From NCBI RefSeq assembly GCF_028656955.1, contig NZ_JAMDGY010000053.1, positions 1-64,000 on the forward strand: 64,000 nucleotides of DNA, in the 5' to 3' direction. The stretch comes from Pseudomonas fontis. Lineage in GTDB: Bacteria > Pseudomonadota > Gammaproteobacteria > Pseudomonadales > Pseudomonadaceae. The translations under genes and the position numbers were made by a program. The notes below the pieces were generated by a model. It was given only the letters and a program-made list of their open reading frames with translations. It had not been told where the DNA came from and ran no database searches. The first letter of the stretch is position 1; each line of letters opens with the position of its first letter. Positions 1 through 9,078 of the stretch are shown piece after piece.

Positions 1-43
1 CCTCTTGCTCATGTTATGCCCGAACACAAAATTTCTGACACCC

Positions 44-77
44 CCGCCGTCACGGCGGAAGGGGCCCGAAAGCCCCC
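44..77 (-). terminator. Possible terminator after the DUF1853 gene
   Basis: Read on the minus strand, a GGGGC/GCCCC stem with a TTTCGG loop follows the stop codon by about 12 bases, and a second stem (CCGCC/GGCGG) follows that. Neither has a clean T-run, so this is a weak intrinsic terminator call. Confidence 0.4.
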
Positions 78-87
78 CAGAAAACCA

Positions 88-1032
88 CTACCCAGGCAAA
101 TCCGGCCACCGATCCGACACCAGAAATACCCGTTCCTCCTCGTGCCAGACCCCGTCACCAGCTTCCACCACCCGCACCAGCAACTGCGCTGGCGCCAGCG
201 GATCCAGCGCCGCGAGCCATTGCCCCCAATATTCAAGCGACCAGACCTCGGCCGCCGCGATCCGAGCCGGTGCCAGCCATGATTGGCGAGGCAGCAACTG
301 CCACCGGCCATCCTGGCTCAACGCCGCAAACCCTGGCCAATCCCGCTGATACACCCAGCGCCCGCGCAAATGTTGCGGATGCGCCCCGGCAGGCGAATCC
401 GCATGCCCCGGCCACGGATACAGCAGATACCCGCCCATCCACAATTGCGCAGTGAAAGCCCCGATCCCCAGCGCCGCCAGCGCCTGGCGACTCTCGGCCC
501 TGGCAGAGATCGGCAATTGGTGCCCGGTCAGGTGCGCCAGCTTGCGATCCAGCCGGTCATGGCACCCGGGCCCCAGCCAGTGCGCCGGGTCCAGGCCATC
601 GCCCCCGGGTGGCCCGAGGTACAGCTTGATCGCCAGTTCCTGATGATGAACCCCTTCGGCATCGCGCAGGAGCATGTCCAGCTCACCGAGGGTATGCCCG
701 CCCTCGCGAATCGGCAGGTTCGATGCGAGTAGCTCGACCCCCGGCGCATGCATCAATGCAAACTGCCACAAGCGTTCGTAATACAGTCCGAGTCGCCGGC
801 TGACCGCCAGGGCCAGCCAGTCCAGCAACGGCTGGCTGTCGCGATCCAGCGCCAGCAGCCAGTCGCGCAGTTGTTCAGGCGCCGCCGCCCAGTCACTGGC
901 CGCCAGCGGATGACGCTGCGGCCAGGGCGTTACCTCAAGCAATGGCGGCGTCACCAGCACCCACGCAAGGTCGCGCACGGCGGGTTGGCGCAGTTGGCGG
1001 GGCAGGGCGGCGAGGCTGGCAAATGGGTTCAT
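88..1032 (-). CDS. DUF1853 family protein
   Basis: A 314-residue cytosolic protein without signal peptide or membrane segments. It matches the DUF1853 family, which is found next to nadK in pseudomonads. ATG at 1032 begins the conserved MNPFASLA start; a longer frame to 1059 adds nine unlikely residues. The centre has GELDMLL (116-122) followed by ELAIK (132-136). This spacing recalls the core of PD-(D/E)XK nuclease folds, although the usual ExK glutamate is replaced by Ala, so activity is uncertain. It diverges from nadK across about 130 bp holding both promoters. The biological role is unknown. The family call is fairly sure; the fold idea is inference. Confidence 0.75.
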   Translation of the reverse strand: MNPFASLAALPRQLRQPAVRDLAWVLVTPPLLEVTPWPQRHPLAASDWAAAPEQLRDWLLALDRDSQPLLDWLALAVSRRLGLYYERLWQFALMHAPGVELLASNLPIREGGHTLGELDMLLRDAEGVHHQELAIKLYLGPPGGDGLDPAHWLGPGCHDRLDRKLAHLTGHQLPISARAESRQALAALGIGAFTAQLWMGGYLLYPWPGHADSPAGAHPQHLRGRWVYQRDWPGFAALSQDGRWQLLPRQSWLAPARIAAAEVWSLEYWGQWLAALDPLAPAQLLVRVVEAGDGVWHEEERVFLVSDRWPDLPG

Positions 1033-1165
1033 CCAGCGAGCATAGCCCCGATGCCCCACGCCCAGCGCAAAAACCGCCGTTTGCCGCTACCCGGCGCTTT
1101 CGCCCATAATCGAACTCTTTGGCGCAGATCGCCTATTTACCGCCGCAGAGCCTCGCAGGAGCCCC

Positions 1166-2056
1166 ATGGAGCAATTTCGCAATATCGGTATCATCGGCCG
1201 CCTCGGCAGCTCCCAGGTGCTCGATACCATTCGCCGACTGAAAAAATTCCTGCTGGCGCGTCACCTGCACGTCATCCTCGAAGACACCATCGCCGAAGTG
1301 CTGCCCGGCCACGGCCTGCAAACCTCCTCGCGCAAGCTGCTCGGTGAGGTGTGCGACATGGTCATCGTGGTCGGTGGCGACGGCAGCCTGCTCGGCGCCG
1401 CCCGCGCCCTGGCCCGGCACAATATCCCGGTGCTGGGGATCAACCGCGGCAGCCTGGGCTTCCTCACCGACATCCGCCCCGACGAGCTGGAAGTGAAAGT
1501 CGCCGAAGTGCTCGACGGCCACTACCTGGTGGAAAACCGCTTCCTGCTCCAGGCCGAAGTGCGCCGCCACGGCGAGGCCATCGGCCAGGGCGATGCGCTC
1601 AACGACGTGGTGCTGCACCCGGGCAAATCGACCCGGATGATCGAGTTCGAAATCTACATCGACGGCCAGTTCGTCTGCAGCCAGAAGGCCGACGGCCTGA
1701 TCGTCGCCACCCCGACCGGCTCGACCGCCTACGCGCTGTCCGCCGGCGGGCCGATCATGCACCCCAAGCTCGACGCCATCGTCATCGTGCCGATGTACCC
1801 GCACACCTTGTCCGGCCGGCCCATCGTGGTCGACGGCAACAGCGAGCTGAAGATCGTCGTCTCCCAGGACCTGACCATCTACCCGCAGGTCTCCTGTGAC
1901 GGCCAGAACCACTTCACCTGTGCGCCCGGCGACACCATCACGGTGAACAAGAAGCCGCAGAAGCTGCGCCTGATCCACCCGCTGGACCACAACTACTATG
2001 AGGTCTGCCGGACCAAGCTCGGCTGGGGCAGCCGTTTGGGTGGTGGAGGCGACTGA
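1166..2056 (+). CDS. nadK: NAD kinase
   Basis: A 296-residue ATP-dependent NAD kinase, which makes NADP+ from NAD+ in the cytosol. The hallmark GGDGSLL motif is near residue 71, followed by NDVVL and the TPTGSTAY/SAGGP segment that binds NAD and shapes the active site. Length is normal for the proteobacterial enzyme. The ATG at 1166 has a good AGGAG site about 5 bases upstream. Its TGA shares one base with the ATG of the next gene (TGATG), so translation of the two is coupled. A CATAAT box about 55 bp upstream could be its -10. Confidence 0.97.
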   Translation: MEQFRNIGIIGRLGSSQVLDTIRRLKKFLLARHLHVILEDTIAEVLPGHGLQTSSRKLLGEVCDMVIVVGGDGSLLGAARALARHNIPVLGINRGSLGFLTDIRPDELEVKVAEVLDGHYLVENRFLLQAEVRRHGEAIGQGDALNDVVLHPGKSTRMIEFEIYIDGQFVCSQKADGLIVATPTGSTAYALSAGGPIMHPKLDAIVIVPMYPHTLSGRPIVVDGNSELKIVVSQDLTIYPQVSCDGQNHFTCAPGDTITVNKKPQKLRLIHPLDHNYYEVCRTKLGWGSRLGGGGD

Positions 2057-3027
2057 TGCTCGATCCCGCGCGCAGTTACGACCTGATCGGCGATGTCCAC
2101 GGCTGTGCCCACACCCTGGAACACTTGCTCGACACCCTCGGCTACAAGCGCCAGGGCGGTGTGTGGCGGCATCCGCTGCGTCAGGCGTTGTTCCTCGGCG
2201 ACATCATCGACCGTGGCCCGCGTATTCGCGAGGCCCTGCACATCGTCCATGACATGGTCGAGGCAGGCCAGGCCCGCTGCATCATGGGCAACCACGAATA
2301 CAACGCCCTGGGCTGGACCACCCCGGCCTTGCCCAGCACCGGCAAGGCATTCGTGCGCGAGCACACGCCACGCCACGCCCGACTGATCGACGAAACCCTG
2401 ACCCAGTTCGCCCACCACCCCGGCGACTGGCATGACTTCCTCGAATGGTTCTACGAGCTGCCGCTGTTCCTTGATGCCGGGCGTTTCCGCCTGGTGCACG
2501 CGTGCTGGGACGCGCGGCTGATCGACCCGCTGCGCCAGCAACACCCCAATGGCTGCATCGATGAGCATTTCGTCCAGGCCTCGGCACTGCCCGACAGCTT
2601 TGCCGGGATGGTCTGCAACCGCCTGCTGCGCGGCACCGACATGCGCCTGCCGGACGGCCTGACGCTGACCGGTGGTGACGGCCTGACCCGCGCCTTCTTC
2701 CGCACCAAGTTCTGGGAAGAAGACCCGCAAACCTACGGCGATATCGTCTTCCAGCCTGACGCCCTGCCGGCCGAAGTGGCCAGCGCGCCGCTCAGCCGCA
2801 GCCAGAAGAATGCCTTGCTGCGCTACGGCGAGGACGAGCCGATGCTGTTCGTCGGTCACTACTGGCGCAGCGGCAAGCCGGCACCGATCCGCGCCAACCT
2901 GGCCTGCCTGGACTACAGTGCGGTGCTGTACGGCAAGCTGGTGGCCTATCGCCTGGATGATGAAACCCGAATCGACCCGCGCAAGTTCGTCTGGGTCGAT
3001 GTGGAACGGCCGGAGGCCAGCCAATGA
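2056..3027 (+). CDS. PPP-type metallophosphoesterase
   Basis: A 323-residue phosphoesterase with the three metal-binding signatures of the PPP/ApaH group in order: GDVHG (about 12-16), GDIIDRG (about 49-55) and GNHE (about 77-80). A later GHYW may supply a further metal-ligand His. It is larger than ApaH and may act on phosphoprotein or dinucleotide substrates; the substrate cannot be read from the sequence. It overlaps nadK by one base and the rhomboid gene by four bases (ATGA), so the three genes form one translation-coupled unit. Metal-dependent phosphatase activity is a safe call. Confidence 0.88.
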   Translation: MLDPARSYDLIGDVHGCAHTLEHLLDTLGYKRQGGVWRHPLRQALFLGDIIDRGPRIREALHIVHDMVEAGQARCIMGNHEYNALGWTTPALPSTGKAFVREHTPRHARLIDETLTQFAHHPGDWHDFLEWFYELPLFLDAGRFRLVHACWDARLIDPLRQQHPNGCIDEHFVQASALPDSFAGMVCNRLLRGTDMRLPDGLTLTGGDGLTRAFFRTKFWEEDPQTYGDIVFQPDALPAEVASAPLSRSQKNALLRYGEDEPMLFVGHYWRSGKPAPIRANLACLDYSAVLYGKLVAYRLDDETRIDPRKFVWVDVERPEASQ

Positions 3028-3896
3028 ATGTGATTGAGGTGCTACGCCTGCCGCTGAGTGTTGATCTCAGCGGTTTTGTCAGCCTGTTGCGGCGCCTGCA
3101 GGTGCCGCACCGGGTCAGCGAAGAGAGCGGCAACCAGGTGCTCTGGGTGTCTGAAGGGCTGGCGGACGATGTGCGTCAGTTGTACCAGCGTTATCCCGAG
3201 GGCAATGCCGACATCGAACTGCCCCAGGGCGAGGCGCTGGCCGGGCCGAAGCGGCCAGGTTTCACCGAGCAGTTGCGCACAAGCAAGGCGACCGCCGGGA
3301 TCCTCCTGCTGTGCCTGATCGTCGCCGGCCTGACCGGCCTTGGCGACAACTGGCAGACCCTGAGCTGGCTGACCTTCCTCGATTTTCGCGTGCAGGGCGA
3401 CTACCTGTACTTCACGCCGCTGGCCGACAGCCTTGCCCAGGGCCAGTACTGGCGCCTGATCACGCCGATGTTCGTGCATTTCGGCATCCTCCACCTGGCG
3501 ATGAACGGCCTCTGGTACTGGGAACTGGGCCGGCGCATCGAACTGCGCCAGGGCGCCTGGGCCATGCTCGGCCTGAGCCTGGTGTTCGGCCTGGTGTCCA
3601 ACGTCGCCCAGTACTGGTTTGGTGGCCCGAGCCTGTTCGGCGGGTTGTCCGGGGTGCTGTACGGCCTGCTCGGGCATATCTGGCTGTACCAGTGGCTGGC
3701 GCCCAACCCGGTGTATCGCATGCCGCGTGGTGTGCTGGTAATGATGCTGGTCTGGCTGGTGCTGTGCCTGTCCGGTTTTGTCAGCCTGCTCGGCTTCGGC
3801 CAGATCGCCAACGCCGCCCATGTCGGCGGGTTGTTGGTCGGTTGCCTGAGTGGGCTCTTGGGTGGGGCGCTGGCCCGGCGTAAACTGTCCGCTTGA
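3024..3896 (+). CDS. Rhomboid intramembrane serine protease, GlpG-like
   Basis: A 290-residue inner-membrane rhomboid protease. The first 75 or so residues form a soluble GlpG-like N-terminal domain. About six or seven membrane segments follow. The oxyanion HLAMN segment (HFGILHLAMN), the nucleophile motif GLSGVLYG and the catalytic histidine in NAAHVGG are all present, so the Ser-His dyad is intact. It probably cleaves membrane proteins within the bilayer as E. coli GlpG does. Unlike in E. coli it is not beside glp genes, so I give no symbol. The start overlaps the upstream stop (ATGA). Confidence 0.92.
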   Translation: MNVIEVLRLPLSVDLSGFVSLLRRLQVPHRVSEESGNQVLWVSEGLADDVRQLYQRYPEGNADIELPQGEALAGPKRPGFTEQLRTSKATAGILLLCLIVAGLTGLGDNWQTLSWLTFLDFRVQGDYLYFTPLADSLAQGQYWRLITPMFVHFGILHLAMNGLWYWELGRRIELRQGAWAMLGLSLVFGLVSNVAQYWFGGPSLFGGLSGVLYGLLGHIWLYQWLAPNPVYRMPRGVLVMMLVWLVLCLSGFVSLLGFGQIANAAHVGGLLVGCLSGLLGGALARRKLSA

Positions 3897-3910
3897 TTTT
3901 TGGAGTCGCT

Positions 3911-4171
3911 ATGACCACTTTTGCGCAAATGATCGAAAACATCACACCGGATATCTACCAGAGCCTGAAACTGGCTGTGGAACTCGGTAAATGGTCCGAT
4001 GGGCGCAAGCTCACCACCGAGCAGAAAGAGCTGTCGCTGCAGGCGGTGATCGCCTGGGAGCTGCAGAACCTGCCGGAAGAGCAGCGTACCGGCTACATGG
4101 GCCCGCAGGAATGTGCCTCCAAGTCGGCGCCTGTGCCGAACATCCTGTTCAAGTCGGATGCGATCCATTGA
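3911..4171 (+). CDS. DUF1315 family protein, YeaC-like
   Basis: An 86-residue soluble protein that matches the DUF1315/YeaC family of gammaproteobacteria. The ATG at 3911 follows a TGGAG site. Features include a conserved-looking KWSDGRKLT segment and a C-terminal half with E-rich helices. No function is established for this family. It sits between the rhomboid and DUF2797 genes, and its TGA overlaps the proposed TTG start of the next gene. Confidence 0.8.
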   Translation: MTTFAQMIENITPDIYQSLKLAVELGKWSDGRKLTTEQKELSLQAVIAWELQNLPEEQRTGYMGPQECASKSAPVPNILFKSDAIH

Positions 4172-4998
4172 TCGAAGTCGGCCGCGGTTCCATCAGTAAA
4201 ATGTCCGCGCGTCTCGAGACGCCGGTCGTGCAGTACGCGTTTCGCCTGGGCGATACCGAGGTGCCGGTCAACCCCATGCTGGGCAAGACCGTGCGTTTGG
4301 AATACCTGGGCGCGATCCATTGCAGCCATTGCGGGCGCAAGACCAAGACCAGCTTCAGCCAGGGCTACTGCTACCCGTGCATGACCAAGCTGGCCCAGTG
4401 CGACGTGTGCATCATGGCCCCGGAAAAGTGCCATTACGACGCCGGCACCTGCCGCGAGCCGTCCTGGGGCGAGCAGTTCTGCATGACCGACCATGTGGTC
4501 TACCTGGCCAACTCGTCGGGCATCAAGGTCGGTATCACCCGCGCCAGCCAGTTGCCAACACGCTGGCTCGACCAGGGCGCGAGCCAGGCCCTGCCAATCG
4601 TGCGGGTGGCCACCCGGCAACAATCCGGGCTGGTCGAAGACCTGTTCCGTAGCCAGGTTGCCGACCGCACCAATTGGCGTGCGCTGCTCAAGGGCGATGC
4701 CGAGGCGGTCGACCTGGTGGCTGTGCGCGAACAACTGTTCGCCAGCTGCGCCGAAGGTTTCCGCGGGTTGCAGGAGCGATTCGGCCTACAAGCCATTCAG
4801 CCGCTTTCCGATGTAGAACCGCTGGAAATCCGCTACCCGGTTGAAGCGTATCCAAGCAAGATCGTCAGCTTCAACCTGGACAAGAATCCCGTGGCCGAAG
4901 GCACGCTGCTGGGCATCAAGGGCCAGTACCTGATCTTCGATACCGGTGTGATCAATATTCGCAAATACACGGCCTACCAGCTGGCCGTGCATCAGTAA
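4168..4998 (+). CDS. DUF2797 family cysteine-rich protein
   Basis: A 276-residue protein of unknown function (DUF2797). I chose TTG at 4168 because it overlaps the previous stop (TTGA) and keeps an EVGRGSI leader; ATG at 4201 is the alternative and gives 265 residues. Nine cysteines lie between residues 52 and 105 (52, 55, 68, 71, 78, 81, 88, 95, 105), several as CxxC pairs, which suggests one or two zinc sites. Next comes VYLANSSGIKVGITR (about 111-125), whose shape resembles the core strands of GIY-YIG nucleases. That resemblance is my inference. It is followed after 12 bases by pepN, with which it is probably co-transcribed. Confidence 0.8.
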   Translation: MIEVGRGSISKMSARLETPVVQYAFRLGDTEVPVNPMLGKTVRLEYLGAIHCSHCGRKTKTSFSQGYCYPCMTKLAQCDVCIMAPEKCHYDAGTCREPSWGEQFCMTDHVVYLANSSGIKVGITRASQLPTRWLDQGASQALPIVRVATRQQSGLVEDLFRSQVADRTNWRALLKGDAEAVDLVAVREQLFASCAEGFRGLQERFGLQAIQPLSDVEPLEIRYPVEAYPSKIVSFNLDKNPVAEGTLLGIKGQYLIFDTGVINIRKYTAYQLAVHQ

Positions 4999-5010
4999 AA
5001 GGACCGCCAC

Positions 5011-7668
5011 ATGCGTACCGAACAGCCGCAAGTGATCTACCTCAAGGACTATCAGGCACCCGAGTACCTGATTGATGAGACCCACCTGACCTTCGAACTG
5101 TTCGAGGACCACACCCTGGTCCACGCGCAGTTGGTCATGCGCCGCAACCCGGCACGCGGTGCGGGCCTGCCGCCGCTGGTGCTCGATGGCCAGCAGCTGG
5201 AACTGCTGAGCGTGGCACTCGACGACCAGGCGCTGAACGCTGGCGACTACCAGCTGGGAGACAGCCACCTGAGCGTGCAGCCAACGGCGGCGACCTTCAC
5301 CCTGGGCACCAGCGTGAAGATCCACCCCGAGAGCAACACCGCCCTTGAAGGCCTGTACAAGTCCAGCGGCATGTTCTGCACCCAGTGCGAGGCCGAGGGC
5401 TTTCGCAAGATCACCTATTACCTCGACCGCCCGGATGTGATGAGCACGTTCACCACCACGGTGATCGCCGAGCAGCACCGCTACCCGGTATTGCTGTCCA
5501 ACGGCAACCCGATTGGCTCGGGCCCGCAGGAAGACGGCCGGCACTGGGCGACCTGGGAAGACCCGTTCGTCAAGCCGGCCTACCTGTTCGCGTTGGTGGC
5601 AGGTGATTTGTGGTGTGTCGAAGACAAATTCACCCGTCAGTCCGGGCGTGACGTGACCCTGCGCATTTATGTCGAGCCGGAAAACATCGACAAGTGCCAG
5701 CACGCCATGAACAGCCTGAAGAAGTCCATGCGCTGGGACGAAGAGGTCTATGGTCGCGAGTACGACCTGGACATCTTCATGATCGTTGCGGTCAACGACT
5801 TCAACATGGGCGCCATGGAAAACAAGGGCCTGAACATCTTCAACTCCAGCTGTGTGCTGGCCCGTGCCGAAACCGCCACCGATGCTGCGCACCAGCGCGT
5901 CGAAGCGGTGGTGGCCCACGAGTACTTCCACAACTGGTCGGGCAACCGCGTGACCTGCCGCGACTGGTTCCAGCTGTCGCTCAAGGAAGGCTTCACGGTG
6001 TTCCGCGATGCCGAGTTCAGTGCCGACATGAACTCGCGCACGGTCAAGCGCATCGAGGACGTGGCCTACCTGCGTACCCACCAGTTCGCCGAAGATGCCG
6101 GCCCGATGGCCCACGCTGTGCGCCCGGACAGCTTTATCGAGATCTCCAACTTCTACACCCTGACCGTCTACGAGAAGGGTTCGGAAGTAGTGCGCATGGT
6201 GCGCACCCTGCTCGGCGCCGAGGGCTTCCGCAAAGGCAGCGACCTGTATTTCGAGCGTCATGACGGCCAGGCAGTGACCTGCGATGACTTCATCAAGGCC
6301 ATGGAAGACGCCAACGGCGTCGACCTGACCCAGTTCAAGCGCTGGTACAGCCAGGCCGGTACGCCGCGTCTGGCGGTGAGCGAGTCTTACGACGCCGGTG
6401 CGCAAACCTACAGCCTGACGTTCCGCCAGAGCTGCCCGGCGACGCCGGACAAGGTCGAGAAGAAGCCTTTCGTGATCCCGGTGGAGCTGGGCCTGCTCGA
6501 CGCCCAGGGCAACGACATTGGCCTGCGCCTGAGCGGCGAAGCGGCCGCCGTGGGCACCACCCGTGTGCTCTCGGTAACCGAGGCCGAACAGATCTTCACC
6601 TTCGTCGATGTCGCGGCCAAGCCGTTGCCGTCGCTGCTGCGCGGCTTCAGTGCGCCGGTGAAGCTGAGCTTCCCGTACGACCGTGACCAGCTGATGTTCC
6701 TGATGCAGCATGACAGCGACGGCTTCAACCGCTGGGAAGCGGGGCAGCAGTTGTCGGTGCAGGTGTTGCAGGAGCTGATCGCGCAGTACCAGCAAGGTGC
6801 CGAGCTGGTGCTTGATCAGCGCCTGGTCACGGCGTTGGGCAGCGTGCTGGCCAACCAGCAGCTGGACCAGGCCATGGTGGCCGAGATGTTGTCGCTGCCG
6901 GGTGAGGCCTACCTTACCGAGATCAGCGAAGTGGCCGATGTCGATGCCATCCATGCAGCCCGCGAGTTTGCTCGCAAGCAGTTGGCTGAGCAGTTGTTCG
7001 ATGGCCTGTGGGCGCGTTATCAGGCCAACCGTGAGTTGTCGAAAACCACTGCCTATGTGGCCGAGGCCGAGCATTTTGCCCGTCGCAGCTTGCAGAACAT
7101 TGCCCTGTCGTACCTGATGCTCAGCGGCAAGCCGCAGGTGCTGGCGGCGACACAGGAGCAGTTCGACGCGTGTGACAACATGACCGAGCGCCTGACCGCG
7201 CTGGCCGTGCTGGTCAATTCCGCGTTCACTGCCGAGCGCGCCAAGGCGCTGGAAGTGTTTGCCGAGAACTTCAAGGACAACCCGCTGGTCATGGACCAGT
7301 GGTTCAGCGTGCAGGCGGGCAGCACCTTGCCGGGTGGTCTGGCGCGGGTGCGTGAGCTGATGCAGCACCCGGCGTTCACCTTGAAGAACCCGAACAAGGT
7401 ACGCGCGTTGATCGGTGCCTTTGCCGGGCAGAACCTGATCAACTTCCATGCGGCGGATGGTTCTGGGTATCGCTTCCTGGCGGACCTGGTGATCGAGCTG
7501 AACGCGTTGAACCCGCAGATTGCCTCGCGGCAACTGGCGCCGCTGACCCGCTGGCGCAAGTATGACGCGGCGCGTCAGGCGCTGATGAAGGGCGAGCTTG
7601 AGCGCATTCGCGGCTCGGGTTCGCTGTCTAGCGACGTGTTCGAAGTGGTGAGCAAGAGCCTGGCCTGA
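5011..7668 (+). CDS. pepN: Aminopeptidase N
   Basis: An 885-residue M1-family zinc aminopeptidase of the E. coli PepN type; it removes N-terminal residues from peptides in the cytosol. The exopeptidase motif GAMEN is present, and the zinc site HEYFH is at 303-307 with its third ligand Glu at 326, the spacing seen in the E. coli enzyme. Length is full. The order is an N-terminal beta domain, the catalytic domain, then an Ig-like strand domain and the large helical C-terminal domain. It is the last gene of the nadK-pepN block, ending just before an intrinsic terminator. Confidence 0.97.
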   Translation: MRTEQPQVIYLKDYQAPEYLIDETHLTFELFEDHTLVHAQLVMRRNPARGAGLPPLVLDGQQLELLSVALDDQALNAGDYQLGDSHLSVQPTAATFTLGTSVKIHPESNTALEGLYKSSGMFCTQCEAEGFRKITYYLDRPDVMSTFTTTVIAEQHRYPVLLSNGNPIGSGPQEDGRHWATWEDPFVKPAYLFALVAGDLWCVEDKFTRQSGRDVTLRIYVEPENIDKCQHAMNSLKKSMRWDEEVYGREYDLDIFMIVAVNDFNMGAMENKGLNIFNSSCVLARAETATDAAHQRVEAVVAHEYFHNWSGNRVTCRDWFQLSLKEGFTVFRDAEFSADMNSRTVKRIEDVAYLRTHQFAEDAGPMAHAVRPDSFIEISNFYTLTVYEKGSEVVRMVRTLLGAEGFRKGSDLYFERHDGQAVTCDDFIKAMEDANGVDLTQFKRWYSQAGTPRLAVSESYDAGAQTYSLTFRQSCPATPDKVEKKPFVIPVELGLLDAQGNDIGLRLSGEAAAVGTTRVLSVTEAEQIFTFVDVAAKPLPSLLRGFSAPVKLSFPYDRDQLMFLMQHDSDGFNRWEAGQQLSVQVLQELIAQYQQGAELVLDQRLVTALGSVLANQQLDQAMVAEMLSLPGEAYLTEISEVADVDAIHAAREFARKQLAEQLFDGLWARYQANRELSKTTAYVAEAEHFARRSLQNIALSYLMLSGKPQVLAATQEQFDACDNMTERLTALAVLVNSAFTAERAKALEVFAENFKDNPLVMDQWFSVQAGSTLPGGLARVRELMQHPAFTLKNPNKVRALIGAFAGQNLINFHAADGSGYRFLADLVIELNALNPQIASRQLAPLTRWRKYDAARQALMKGELERIRGSGSLSSDVFEVVSKSLA

Positions 7669-7684
7669 TTGCAGGTGAGGTAAG

Positions 7685-7719
7685 AAAGGGCTGGCCTGTC
7701 ACTGGGCCGGCCCTTTTTT
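7685..7719 (+). terminator. Intrinsic terminator after pepN
   Basis: AGGGCTGGCC pairs with GGCCGGCCCT (one G-U) across an eight-base loop and is followed by a run of T. It begins about 17 bases after the pepN stop. Confidence 0.9.
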
Positions 7720-7724
7720 ATGGG

Positions 7725-7828
7725 CTCTTGTAGCCGCTGCCGTCAGGCTGCGCTCGCCTGCAACGCAGGCGCCGCTGTTGGCAGCCCTTGCGGACTCCAG
7801 CGCAGCCTGACGGCAGCGGCTACAAGAG
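7725..7828. repeat. Cloverleaf-like composite inverted repeat, copy 1
   Basis: Two perfect 30-base inverted arms (7725-7754 and 7799-7828) enclose two smaller hairpins. The first is perfect (CGCCTGC-AAC-GCAGGCG, 7755-7771); the second is decayed. A reverse-orientation copy lies at 32497-32590. The rest of the 345-bp gap (7669-8013) holds the pepN terminator and, presumably, the promoter of the next gene, which I could not place. Confidence 0.9.
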
Positions 7829-8013
7829 CGGCGCTGCGACGATTCGGCTCGGGTCGCAATAGGAATTACCCAGTCTTAACAAAAGATAACGACAACCGCG
7901 TTGTCATCCCGATCCCTGGCCTGTTAGCTTGAGCTCAAGATTCGCGGGGCTCTAACCTGCAGCTTTGCGCCCCGCAGGCACTACTCCAATAACAATAATC
8001 GTGGGAGAGGTCT

Positions 8014-9078
8014 ATGAGCGAGCCTGTCATGGCGCGCGCCGTCCAAGGTGCACCGCGAGGAAGGGCAGCCCCCGCCGCACTGGCTGCCAGCGCGTTGCTG
8101 GCCCTGGCGATGGGGCTCTTTGCCAATACCGTCGAAGCCGCCAAGAACGACGACGCAGCAAAGACAATCTATTCACAAACCTCGGACAAGGCTTCACGCA
8201 GCCTGCTGATCGATGTTGTCCATGCCGGGCCACGTCTGGTCGCGGTGGGTGATCGCGGGCACATCCTGTTCTCCGACGACCAGGGCAGCACCTGGACCCA
8301 GGCCCGCGTGCCCAGCCGCTCGTTGCTCACCGCCGTCAAGTTTGTCGACGACAAGCACGGCTGGGCCGTCGGCCACGACGCGCAGATCCTCTCCACCGAC
8401 GACGGTGGCGCCACCTGGAACAAACAGTTCGAAGACCTCACGCGCGAAGCACCGCTGCTCGACGTATGGTTCGAGAACACCCAGCACGGCATCGCCATCG
8501 GCGCCTACGGGGCCGCCCTGGAAACCACCGACGGCGGCAAGCACTGGCAAGACATCGGCGATCGCCTCGACAACCAGGACGGCTACCACCTCAACGGCAT
8601 TGCCGCGGTGAAGGATGCCGGCCTGTTCATCGTCGGCGAGCAGGGCAGCATGTTCCGCTCCAGCGACAACGGCCAGACCTGGGAAACCGTCCAGGGCCCA
8701 TACGAAGGCACGTTGTTCGGCGTGATCGGCACCTCCCAGGCCAACACGCTGCTGGCCTACGGCCTGCGCGGCAACCTGTACCGTTCCACCGACTTCGGCA
8801 CCAGTTGGGACAAGATCGCCCTGCAAGGCGTACGCGGCCCGCTCGAATTCGGCCTGTATGGCGCTACGCTTCTCGATGATGGCAGCCTGGTATTAGTCGG
8901 TAACGGCGGCACGGTGCTGCGCAGCAGCGACGACGGCGTCAGCTTCGCTGTCGTCAACCGGGCAGACCGCCTGGCGCTTTCGGCCGTGAGTGGCCTGGCG
9001 GACGGCAACCTGATCGTGGTCGGGCAGGGCGGTGAACACGCCGCCACTGCGACCGGCGCCGAGAGGGCGCAACCATGA
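8014..9078 (+). CDS. YCF48-like exported beta-propeller protein
   Basis: A 354-residue protein. Residues 1 to about 43 look like a signal peptide (hydrophobic core ending TVEA), so it is probably periplasmic. The rest is made of repeats carrying Asp-box/BNR signatures such as DDQGSTW, DDGGATW, TDGGKHW, SDNGQTW and TDFGTSW, typical of the YCF48/Hcf136 and sialidase propeller folds. Its stop overlaps the start of the RND exporter (ATGA). YCF48-like and RND/MMPL exporter genes are a recurring pair in pseudomonads, so it may be a periplasmic partner of the exporter. The substrate is unknown. RBS GGGAGAGG precedes ATG 8014. Confidence 0.85.
   Translation: MSEPVMARAVQGAPRGRAAPAALAASALLALAMGLFANTVEAAKNDDAAKTIYSQTSDKASRSLLIDVVHAGPRLVAVGDRGHILFSDDQGSTWTQARVPSRSLLTAVKFVDDKHGWAVGHDAQILSTDDGGATWNKQFEDLTREAPLLDVWFENTQHGIAIGAYGAALETTDGGKHWQDIGDRLDNQDGYHLNGIAAVKDAGLFIVGEQGSMFRSSDNGQTWETVQGPYEGTLFGVIGTSQANTLLAYGLRGNLYRSTDFGTSWDKIALQGVRGPLEFGLYGATLLDDGSLVLVGNGGTVLRSSDDGVSFAVVNRADRLALSAVSGLADGNLIVVGQGGEHAATATGAERAQP

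Noticed and set aside
4786-7533. Long open frame antisense to pepN
   Set aside because: It mirrors the codon pattern of pepN; its translation is Val/Gln/Arg/His-rich without domains, as expected from GC3-rich genes read backwards.
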